The notes below the pieces were generated by a model that saw nothing but the letters and a program-made list of their open reading frames with translations, was not told the origin of the DNA and searched no databases. This document shows, piece by piece, positions 29,897 to 36,375 of a stretch of DNA of 37,364 nt. The stretch is taken from positions 1 through 37,364 of the forward strand of contig CAYMUC010000018.1 of the NCBI GenBank assembly GCA_964393535.1. Direction: 5' to 3'. The position numbers and the translations under genes are program-made. How positions within the stretch are numbered: the stretch's first letter is position 1; each line of letters begins with the position of its first letter. The DNA comes from CAYMUC01 sp964393535 (GTDB taxonomy: Bacteria; Actinomycetota; Acidimicrobiia; Acidimicrobiales; Ilumatobacteraceae).

Positions 29897-30355
29897 ATGT
29901 CACGAATCGCCATCGGTGCCGATCACGCCGGCTTCGACCTGAAACAGCACCTCGTCCGCCTGCTCGGCGAGCAAGGTCATGACGTCGTGGACTGCGGGAC
30001 GCATTCCACCGACAGCGTCGATTATCCGCCCATCTGCGCTGGTGTGGGGCGCCTGGTGCGCGACGGCGAGGCCGAGATGGGCATCGTGCTCGGAGGCAGT
30101 GGTCAGGGCGAACAGTTGGCGGCCAACAAGGTGCGTGGCGTGCGGGCGGCCCTGTGCAACGACCTCTACACCGCTCGCATGGCCCGGGCCCACAACGACG
30201 CCAACGTGTTGTCCATGGGTGCACGGGTGGTGGGGTTGGGCCTTGCCGAGGAGATCGTGCAACTCTTCCTGTCCACGCCTTTCGATGGAGGCCGCCACGC
30301 CCGACGCGTGGCGCAGTTGGCCGAGATCGAAGCCCAAGAAGCGGGAGACGCCTGA
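29897..30355 (+). CDS. rpiB: Ribose-5-phosphate isomerase B
   Basis: This 152-residue enzyme interconverts ribose 5-phosphate and ribulose 5-phosphate. Features are the N-terminal IAIGADHAGFDLKQHL (Asp9-His10), GIVLGGSGQGEQLAANKV (64-79) and the ARAHNDANVLSMGAR region with His99. Where enterobacterial enzymes have a catalytic Cys, this one has Glu72 in the GQGE turn, as in the Mycobacterium tuberculosis enzyme. The start is ATG 29897; longer open frames upstream overlap the divergent gene. It is likely leaderless, and is followed after one base by glyA. Confidence 0.92.
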   Translation: MSRIAIGADHAGFDLKQHLVRLLGEQGHDVVDCGTHSTDSVDYPPICAGVGRLVRDGEAEMGIVLGGSGQGEQLAANKVRGVRAALCNDLYTARMARAHNDANVLSMGARVVGLGLAEEIVQLFLSTPFDGGRHARRVAQLAEIEAQEAGDA

Positions 30356-30356
30356 T

Positions 30357-31604
30357 ATGCCCTGGCCCTCAGACCTGGACCCCGACACCGAGGTGTTCGA
30401 CCTCATCGAGCGCGAGTTGGTCCGCCAGAACACCGGCATCCAGTTGATCGCCAGCGAGAACTTCACCTCGCCGGCGGTCATGCGGGCCACCGGTTCGGTG
30501 CTCACCAACAAGTACTCCGAGGGCTACCCCGGCAAGCGCTACTACGGCGGCAACGCCCATGTGGACGACATCGAGGCTCTGGCCATCGAACGTGCGAAAA
30601 CGTTGTTCGGTGCCGAACACGCCAACGTTCAACCCCACAGTGGGGCCAGCGCCAACATGGCCGTGTACCTAGGCCTGCTGAACCCGGGCGACACCGTGCT
30701 GGGTCTCAGCCTCGATCACGGCGGTCACCTCACGCACGGCTCGCCGGTGAACGCCAGTGGCATCTTGTACAACTTCGTGTCCTACGGGGTCTCGGGTTCC
30801 GATCAGCGCATCGACCTCGACCAAGTGCGTGATCTCGCACTGGCGCACCGCCCCAAACTCATCGTGGCCGGCACCACCAGCTACCCCCGGCGACTGGATC
30901 CCGAGCCCTTCCGCGCCATCGCCGATGAAGTGGGCGCGTTGCTCATGTTCGACGCTGCCCACATCGCTGGACTCATCGCCGGCGGTGCCCATCCGAACCC
31001 GGTGCCCTTCGCCGACGTGGTCACCTTCACCACACACAAGACCCTGCGCGGTCCCCGCGGTGGCTGCATCTTGTCCACCAAGGAACTGGCGCCCAAGATC
31101 GACAAGGCCGTGTTCCCCGGCAGTCAGGGTGGGCCGTTGGAGCACGCCGTGGCCGGGAAGGCCGTGGCCTTCCGCGAGGCGATGCACCCCAGTTTCAAGC
31201 AGTACGCGCATCAGATCGTGGACAACGCAGCCGCCTTGGCCGCCGCCTTGGCGGGGCAGCAGTTCACCTTGGTGTCGGGTGGAACCGACAACCACCTCAT
31301 GGTGGTGGACCTCCGGTCCTTCGACGCCGACCTCACCGGCAAGGAAGCCCAGGCCGTGCTCGACGTTGCCGGCATCACGCTCAACAAGAACGCCATTCCC
31401 GACGATCCCCGCAGCCCCTTCGTGACCAGTGGCGTGCGTATCGGTACCCCCTCGGTCACCACGCAGGGCATGACCGAGACCGAGATGCCGGTGATCGCCG
31501 ACCTGATCGCCCGCAGCCTGCGTCGACGCCACGACGACACGGCACTGGCCGCATTGCGGGCCGAGGTGGCGGCACTGTGCGCCCGGTTCCCCGCATATCC
31601 CTGA
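30357..31604 (+). CDS. glyA: Serine hydroxymethyltransferase
   Basis: This 415-residue PLP enzyme converts serine and tetrahydrofolate to glycine and methylene-tetrahydrofolate. Family landmarks are LIASENFTSPAVMRATGSVL, NKYSEGYPGKRYYGG, QPHSGASAN, FDAAHIAGLIAGG (Asp199, His202) and the PLP lysine in TTHKTLRGPRGG (Lys228). The C-terminal GVRIGTPSVTTQGM is also standard. GGGAG at about 30343-30347 is the ribosome binding site for ATG 30357, one base after the rpiB stop, so the pair is an operon. In many actinobacteria glyA sits in this same prfA-to-atp neighbourhood. Confidence 0.95.
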   Translation: MPWPSDLDPDTEVFDLIERELVRQNTGIQLIASENFTSPAVMRATGSVLTNKYSEGYPGKRYYGGNAHVDDIEALAIERAKTLFGAEHANVQPHSGASANMAVYLGLLNPGDTVLGLSLDHGGHLTHGSPVNASGILYNFVSYGVSGSDQRIDLDQVRDLALAHRPKLIVAGTTSYPRRLDPEPFRAIADEVGALLMFDAAHIAGLIAGGAHPNPVPFADVVTFTTHKTLRGPRGGCILSTKELAPKIDKAVFPGSQGGPLEHAVAGKAVAFREAMHPSFKQYAHQIVDNAAALAAALAGQQFTLVSGGTDNHLMVVDLRSFDADLTGKEAQAVLDVAGITLNKNAIPDDPRSPFVTSGVRIGTPSVTTQGMTETEMPVIADLIARSLRRRHDDTALAALRAEVAALCARFPAYP

Positions 31605-31622
31605 TCCCGTCCCGGCGGGTCC

Positions 31623-32747
31623 ATGCCTGACACCGTCGGCTACCTGGTGGTGGGGGGCGTCGCCGCACTGGTGACGTTCGCCCTCACGCCGGTCGTGGCG
31701 CTGCTCGCCCGTCGGCGCGGTTGGATGGCCGCTCCCGACCCGCGACGGGTGCACCTCACCCCCACGCCTGAAGTCGGGGGGCTGGCCATGGTGGCGGGAT
31801 TCCTCGTGGCCTTGGCCGTGGCCTGGGGTTGGGGCCGGTTCGACGTGCTGTTCGAGCGGAACTCGGAACTGCTCGGCGTGGCACTGGCCGGTGTGCTCAT
31901 GGCGGCTGTCGGGTTCGCCGACGACATCCGCGATCTGTCGGCCCCGGCCAAGATCGCCGGCACCGTCATGGTGGGCGTGGTGTTGGTGTGGTTCGGCGTG
32001 ACCATGTTCTATTTCCGGGTTCCGTTCTTCGATGTCGTCTACCTGTCGAACGACTGGACCCCCCTCGTCACGGTGCTGTGGCTCATCGGCATGAGCCAGG
32101 CCGTGAATCTCATCGATGGCCTCGACGGGTTGGCGGCAGGCATCGTTGCCATTGCTGCGGGATCGTTCTTCTTGTACAGCCAACGACTCGACGATCTCGG
32201 CCTGCTCACCCAACCCAATGTCGGCTCCCTCATCGCCATCATCACCCTTGGGGTGTGCCTTGGCTTCCTGCCGCACAACTTCAACCCGGCGAAGACCTTC
32301 ATGGGCGATACGGGAGCGCTCTTCCTCGGCATGCTCATGGCGGTGTCGACCAGCGTGGTGGGAGGGCGCGCCGACCCCGACACCCAGCAGTTCATCGGTC
32401 AGACGTATTTCTTCCTCGCACCACTGTTCATCCCTCTGCTCATCCTCGGGGTGCCCATCTTCGACCTCGTGTTCGCCATCGTGCGTCGCGGTCTTCGCCG
32501 CCAGGCGGTCTCGACGGCCGACAAGGGACATCTCCACCATCGCCTCATCGCGCTCGGTCACGGGCAGCGACGCAGTGTGCTGATCCTGTGGCTGTGGACG
32601 GCGCTGCTGTCGGGATTCGTGCTGTACCCGGCCTTCACCGACACCGGGGGAAGCCTTCTCGTGTTCGGGCTCGCAGCCCTGGGCCTCGCCTTGTACACGG
32701 TGCTGCATCCCGAAGTACGTCGCGCCAACCAGAGTGTTGATTCGTGA
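31623..32747 (+). CDS. wecA: Undecaprenyl-phosphate sugar-1-phosphate transferase
   Basis: This 374-residue polytopic membrane enzyme of the MraY/WecA/TagO family loads a sugar 1-phosphate (typically GlcNAc-1-P or a relative) onto the undecaprenyl or decaprenyl carrier to begin cell-wall or capsule glycans. About 10-11 spans are visible. Signature loops are VGFADDIRDLS (D100, D101), NLIDGLDGLAAG (162-173), FMGDTGALFLG and the C-terminal KGHLHHRL. The homologue rfe (Rv1302) also lies directly before the atp operon in M. tuberculosis. It follows glyA after 18 bases. Confidence 0.9.
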   Translation: MPDTVGYLVVGGVAALVTFALTPVVALLARRRGWMAAPDPRRVHLTPTPEVGGLAMVAGFLVALAVAWGWGRFDVLFERNSELLGVALAGVLMAAVGFADDIRDLSAPAKIAGTVMVGVVLVWFGVTMFYFRVPFFDVVYLSNDWTPLVTVLWLIGMSQAVNLIDGLDGLAAGIVAIAAGSFFLYSQRLDDLGLLTQPNVGSLIAIITLGVCLGFLPHNFNPAKTFMGDTGALFLGMLMAVSTSVVGGRADPDTQQFIGQTYFFLAPLFIPLLILGVPIFDLVFAIVRRGLRRQAVSTADKGHLHHRLIALGHGQRRSVLILWLWTALLSGFVLYPAFTDTGGSLLVFGLAALGLALYTVLHPEVRRANQSVDS

Positions 32748-32757
32748 GCTCCGGGTT

Positions 32758-32786
32758 TTGCGGCGACCGCCGTCGTCCCCTAGATT
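32758..32786 (+). promoter_or_regulatory. Promoter of the atp operon
   Basis: TTGCGG (32758-32763) and TAGATT (32781-32786) are separated by exactly 17 bases, the best conventional -35/-10 pair in the window. It lies just after the wecA stop, with transcription expected near 32793 and a leader of about 43 bases before GTG 32836. Confidence 0.6.
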
Positions 32787-32835
32787 GCGAAGGCATTCAC
32801 AAGCAGCCCTCCGGCTGCGGACCCGCGCCTTCGAC

Positions 32836-33102
32836 GTGACCAAGACACCCCGCCGCCGATACACCCCCCGGACCGATGATGGTCTCGCGCAGGGTATGGA
32901 GTCCGTAGGCACGCTCGTCGTCTTCTTGGGCCTCGGATGGCTGATCGACCGCTGGTTGGGCACCCAACCTGTGTTCATGATCGCCATGGTGGTGTTGGCC
33001 GTGATCGGCCTGGGAACCAAGATGTATGCCGCGTACACGGTACGCATGAAGGATCTCGAGGAGCGCCGACTCCAGGGTCGTGCGACCGGGAGCGCATCGT
33101 GA
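32836..33102 (+). CDS. AtpZ-like (ATPase gene 1) protein
   Basis: This 88-residue, two-span membrane protein begins the atp operon. After a basic N-terminus (TKTPRRRYTPRTDDG), the first span VGTLVVFLGLGWLIDRWLGT and the second VFMIAMVVLAVIGLGTKMYA match the AtpZ/ATPase_gene1 family (GxLxDRxLGTxPxF...). In other bacteria AtpZ acts with AtpI in c-ring assembly or Mg/Ca transport. GTG 32836 is chosen because the upstream frame crosses the promoter. The stop overlaps the next start by 4 bases. Confidence 0.75.
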   Translation: MTKTPRRRYTPRTDDGLAQGMESVGTLVVFLGLGWLIDRWLGTQPVFMIAMVVLAVIGLGTKMYAAYTVRMKDLEERRLQGRATGSAS

Positions 33103-33569
33103 CCATGGCGCCGGCATCACCCAGCCCGTTCGTGACCCGTCTGGAGGGTCCGGCGCCTGAAGCGGGAATCTCCAAGGACCTGGTGCGGCGGGGCCTCATG
33201 GTGTCGCCCATCGCCATCGCCGTGTTCGGCGTCATCTGGGGCTGGAACGGTGCGCTCAGCTGCGCCTACGGCCTGGCGTTGGTGCTGGTGAACTTCGCTG
33301 CGGCAGCGGTGCTGGTGTCCACCACTGCTCGCATCTCCCTCGGACTCATGATGGGGGCCGCCCTGTTCGGCTACCTCGTGCGCCTGAGCCTGATCTTCCT
33401 CGCTGTCTACCTGGTGCGCGACGCCGGATGGGTGGAGTTGTTGCCGTTGGGCATCACCATCATCGCCGCTCACCTCGGTCTGCTGGCCTGGGAGTTCAAG
33501 TACGTGTCCGCCACCCTCGCTTTTCCGGGCCTGAAGCCCTCAGCCGATTCCCCGAGGTCCCTCACGTGA
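33099..33569 (+). CDS. atpI: AtpI-like ATP synthase assembly protein
   Basis: This 156-residue protein with four predicted spans (about 32-50, 54-74, 82-105, 112-135) occupies the AtpI/subunit I slot between the AtpZ-like gene and atpB. The family is weakly conserved, so assignment relies on topology and place. GTG 33099 overlaps the previous stop (GTGA) and has GGGAG 6 bases upstream, better placed than for ATG 33105. In model systems AtpI helps assemble the c-ring. It ends with a GTGA overlap into atpB. Confidence 0.72.
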   Translation: MTMAPASPSPFVTRLEGPAPEAGISKDLVRRGLMVSPIAIAVFGVIWGWNGALSCAYGLALVLVNFAAAAVLVSTTARISLGLMMGAALFGYLVRLSLIFLAVYLVRDAGWVELLPLGITIIAAHLGLLAWEFKYVSATLAFPGLKPSADSPRSLT

Positions 33570-34324
33570 TCGCACTCAAGTTCCCGCCCATCAACGAAGT
33601 CCTTCGTTGGCGCGACATCTTCCCCACCTTCAACAAGATTGCGCTCATTGCCGTCTTGGCCGTGGTCATCACCACGTTGGTGTTCTGGTTGGCCAATCGG
33701 AAGGATCCGCTGAAGGCTCCCACCGGGGTGCGGAACCTGGCCGAAGTGCTGGTGGAATTCATCGAGAATGCCGTGGTCATGCAGACCATGGGCAAGCATG
33801 GCCTCAAGTGGACGCCGTTCCTGCTCACGCTGTTCTGCTTCATCTACCTCTGCAACGTTCCCGGCATCATCCCCATCTTCCAGATGCCAGCCACCGCCCG
33901 TATGGCCATTCCCATGTTCCTGGCGGTGTTGGTCTGGCTGGTGTTCCACGGCGCTGGCATCAAGGCTCAGGGCGTCGGTCACTACTTCAAGAACATGGTC
34001 ATTCCTCCCGGCGTGCCGGGTGCGCTGCTGCCCATCGTGGCCCTCATCGAGTTCGTGTCGACGGTGCTGGTGCGGCCCTTCTCACTGGCCGTTCGTCTCT
34101 TCGCCAACATGCTGGCGGGTCACATCCTGCTGGTCACCTTCGCCGTGCTCACCCACGCCATGGTGACCGCTGACAGTGTCGCCCTCATCCCCGTCGGCGT
34201 CCTTCCCTTCGCCATGCTCACCTTCCTCACAGGCTTCGAGGTGTTGGTGGCATTCCTGCAGGCGTACATCTTCGTGATCCTGACCGCCGTGTACATCGGC
34301 GGCGCAGAACACCCCGAGCACTGA
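33566..34324 (+). CDS. atpB: ATP synthase F0 subunit a
   Basis: This 252-residue subunit forms the proton half-channels against the c-ring. The essential arginine is in PFSLAVRLFANMLAGH (R177), with the following Asn and His also typical. Other family segments are KWTPFLLTLFCFIYLCNVPG and the C-terminal FEVLVAFLQAYIFVILTAVY. GTG 33566 overlaps the atpI-like stop by 4 bases, with GAGG 8 bases before it. The length is near the usual 240-270. Confidence 0.95.
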   Translation: MIALKFPPINEVLRWRDIFPTFNKIALIAVLAVVITTLVFWLANRKDPLKAPTGVRNLAEVLVEFIENAVVMQTMGKHGLKWTPFLLTLFCFIYLCNVPGIIPIFQMPATARMAIPMFLAVLVWLVFHGAGIKAQGVGHYFKNMVIPPGVPGALLPIVALIEFVSTVLVRPFSLAVRLFANMLAGHILLVTFAVLTHAMVTADSVALIPVGVLPFAMLTFLTGFEVLVAFLQAYIFVILTAVYIGGAEHPEH

Positions 34325-34388
34325 CGAAGCGCTCACCCTTTCACCAACCCATCTCCCCAACTCAGAGCACAACAGGAGAACCACAAAC

Positions 34389-34661
34389 ATGGAAGCGATT
34401 GCTCGCCTCGCCGCCCAGGCGGTAGACCCCGCAGACGCCAAGAACATCGAGGCTGCCGGTTCAGCCGGTTTCGCCTACGGCCTGGCCACCCTCGGCCCCG
34501 GCCTTGGCATCGGCTACCTCGTCGGCCAGTCGGTCCAGGCCATGGCCCGCCAGCCCGAGGCCGCCGGCATGGTTCGTACCACGATGTTCCTCGGTATCGC
34601 CTTCACCGAGGCCCTGGCCCTCATCGGCTTCGTGGTCTTCATTCTGCTGAAGTTCGCCTGA
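34389..34661 (+). CDS. atpE: ATP synthase F0 subunit c
   Basis: This 90-residue hairpin makes up the rotor ring. Helix 1 carries LGPGLGIGYLVGQ, the polar loop is ARQPEA, and helix 2 carries the ion-binding carboxylate E74 in AFTEALALIGFVVF. The full Na+-binding set (Gln in helix 1 plus ES/ET and Tyr in helix 2) is absent, so protons are the expected ion. An N-terminal stretch of about 20 residues (AAQAVDPADAKNIEAAG) precedes helix 1, longer than in many c subunits. AGGAG (34374-34378) serves ATG 34389. Confidence 0.95.
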   Translation: MEAIARLAAQAVDPADAKNIEAAGSAGFAYGLATLGPGLGIGYLVGQSVQAMARQPEAAGMVRTTMFLGIAFTEALALIGFVVFILLKFA

Positions 34662-34704
34662 TCCGCGTCGTGTCTGAGTCCCCTGTCCCTGCGAAGGAGC
34701 CGTC

Positions 34705-35280
34705 ATGCAGAGCGTGACACTGGTGGCGTCCAGGTTCGCCGAGGCCCTGCTCGCCGCCGAAACCGGTGGTGAGCCGGTCGACCTCGGGCCGAACCCGATC
34801 GCGCCGGAGATGAAGGAATTGTTGTGGGGTGGTGGCTCCTTCTTGGTGCTGCTCATCGTCATGAAGTTCCTGTTCCCGGTGCTGCGCAAGGGCATGCAGG
34901 CGCGCTACGACAAGATCCACAGCGATCACGAGCAGGCCACGGCCACCACAGCGACAGCTCAGTCCGAAGTCGCCGAGTACCGGGCGGCCCTGGCTGCTGT
35001 GCGGTCCGAGGCTGCGGCACGGCTCGATGCTGCTCGCGCCACGCTCGAGACTGAGCGGGCGGCGCGTCTGGCCGAGGTGAACGCCGAGATCGAGACCGAG
35101 CGTCGGCGTGCACTCGAGCAGGCCGAGGCCGCTCGTACTGCGGTTCGTGATCAGGTGAAGGCAGCCGTCACCGATGTGACCACTCAGGGTGCCGCCCTGG
35201 TACTGGGCGCACCGGTGAATGCCGACGATGTCCAACGGGCCGTTACCGAGGCCCTCGAATCCCGTGTGGTGAGCGCATGA
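34705..35280 (+). CDS. atpF: ATP synthase F0 subunit b, first copy
   Basis: This 191-residue peripheral-stalk subunit has one membrane span (about 39-58, LLWGGGSFLVLLIVMKFLFP) and then a long Ala/Glu/Arg-rich coiled coil (65-170). AAGGAG (34694-34699) is the ribosome binding site. It is followed by a second, different b-type gene with a 4-base overlap (ATGA). Both share the -E-K/L-K-E-(I/L)-(I/L)-W-G-G entry to the membrane span. The two products probably form a b/b' heterodimer. Confidence 0.9.
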   Translation: MQSVTLVASRFAEALLAAETGGEPVDLGPNPIAPEMKELLWGGGSFLVLLIVMKFLFPVLRKGMQARYDKIHSDHEQATATTATAQSEVAEYRAALAAVRSEAAARLDAARATLETERAARLAEVNAEIETERRRALEQAEAARTAVRDQVKAAVTDVTTQGAALVLGAPVNADDVQRAVTEALESRVVSA

Positions 35281-35819
35281 GTTTCGTGACCGCCCTCCTG
35301 GCGGCGGAGGATCCGTCCCAGTCCATCCACCCGATCTTCCCCGAACTGAAGGAGATCATCTGGGGTGGTCTGGCGTTCCTCATCATCGCCGGTCTGTTGT
35401 ACAAGTTCGCCGGTCCGCCCATCAAGAAGGGGCTGGCGGCACGCACCGCTCGCATCCAGGCGGAACTGGACGCTGCCGAGGCAGCACGTACGGCCGCTGA
35501 CGCCGAGGCTGCGCAGATCCGCACGGCACTCGGTGACATCGCCGCCGAGCGCGCTCGCCTGCTGGCCGAGGCCGACGCCGAAGCCACGGCCCTGCTCGCC
35601 GAGGGTCGTGCCCGACTGGAGCAGGACGTCGCCGATCTGCTCGCCAAGGCTCGAGTCGATCTCCAGAGCGCCACGGGCCGTGTGAGCGAGGAACTGCAAG
35701 GGGAGATCTCCCGTGCAGCAGTTGTCGCCATCGAGCGGGCGGTCACCGACTCGCTCGACGACAACACGCAGCGCCGTCTCATCGACGACTTCATCGCCAA
35801 GGTGGGTGCCGGATCATGA
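35277..35819 (+). CDS. ATP synthase F0 subunit b, second copy (b'-like)
   Basis: This 180-residue second stalk subunit has a span at about 28-46 (IIWGGLAFLIIAGLLYKFAG) and a coiled coil to about 160 (LDAAEAARTAADAEAAQIRT). It differs in sequence from the first b while keeping the same layout, so it is a paralogue. It lies between the first b and delta genes with ATGA overlaps at both ends, ensuring tight coupling. Unlike mycobacteria, where one b is fused to delta, here delta is a separate gene. Confidence 0.9.
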   Translation: MSFVTALLAAEDPSQSIHPIFPELKEIIWGGLAFLIIAGLLYKFAGPPIKKGLAARTARIQAELDAAEAARTAADAEAAQIRTALGDIAAERARLLAEADAEATALLAEGRARLEQDVADLLAKARVDLQSATGRVSEELQGEISRAAVVAIERAVTDSLDDNTQRRLIDDFIAKVGAGS

Positions 35820-36343
35820 GTGACGATCGCATCGAGGGTTACGCCCGAGGTCTTTTCGAGGTCGCACGGGCCGAGGGCACGCTCGACGAGGTGGAAGACG
35901 AGCTCTTCCGATTCGCCCGTGCCTTCGAGTCCAGCGAAGAACTGCGCCGCACGCTCAGCGACGAGGCCATCCCCGTCGAGAAGCGCCTCGCCGTCATCCA
36001 GGATCTGGTCGGCGGACAGGCCACGGCCACCACCGTCCAACTCGTCTCGATGGTGGTGGGCTCAGGCCGTGCCAAGGACCTCCCCAAGATCGCCGATCGC
36101 CTGGTGGAGCGGGCCTCGAGTTCCAAGCAACTCGAGGTGGCCGAAGTGCGTACTGCACGGCCGCTCACCGACGACGAGCGCACTCGTCTCGCCGCCGCTC
36201 TGGCCAATGCCACGGGCAAGCAACTCAATCTGAAAGTCGTCGTCGACCCCTCTGTGCTCGGGGGTGTCGTCGCCACCATCGGTGACGACGTGATCGACGG
36301 CAGCATCCGCACTCGTCTCGACCAGCTCAAGAGCCGGCTGTAG
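35816..36343 (+). CDS. atpH: ATP synthase F1 subunit delta
   Basis: This 175-residue subunit joins the peripheral stalk to the top of the F1 head. The pattern YARGLFEVARAEGTLDEVED, then LRRTLSDEAIPVEKRLAVIQ, and the C-terminal VDPSVLGGVVATIGDDVIDG followed by RTRLDQLK is typical of OSCP/delta. It starts within the stop of the second b gene (ATGA) and is followed after 32 bases by atpA. Confidence 0.94.
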   Translation: MSDDRIEGYARGLFEVARAEGTLDEVEDELFRFARAFESSEELRRTLSDEAIPVEKRLAVIQDLVGGQATATTVQLVSMVVGSGRAKDLPKIADRLVERASSSKQLEVAEVRTARPLTDDERTRLAAALANATGKQLNLKVVVDPSVLGGVVATIGDDVIDGSIRTRLDQLKSRL

Positions 36344-36375
36344 TCGCCGGTTCACAGAACGGAGCAACGCACACC

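Noticed and set aside
30669..33047. 792-codon open frame on the minus strand opposite glyA, wecA and the AtpZ-like gene
   Set aside because: It lies antisense to three well-recognised genes, is dominated by His, Gln, Gly and Arg as expected from reversed GC-rich codons, and shows no domain.
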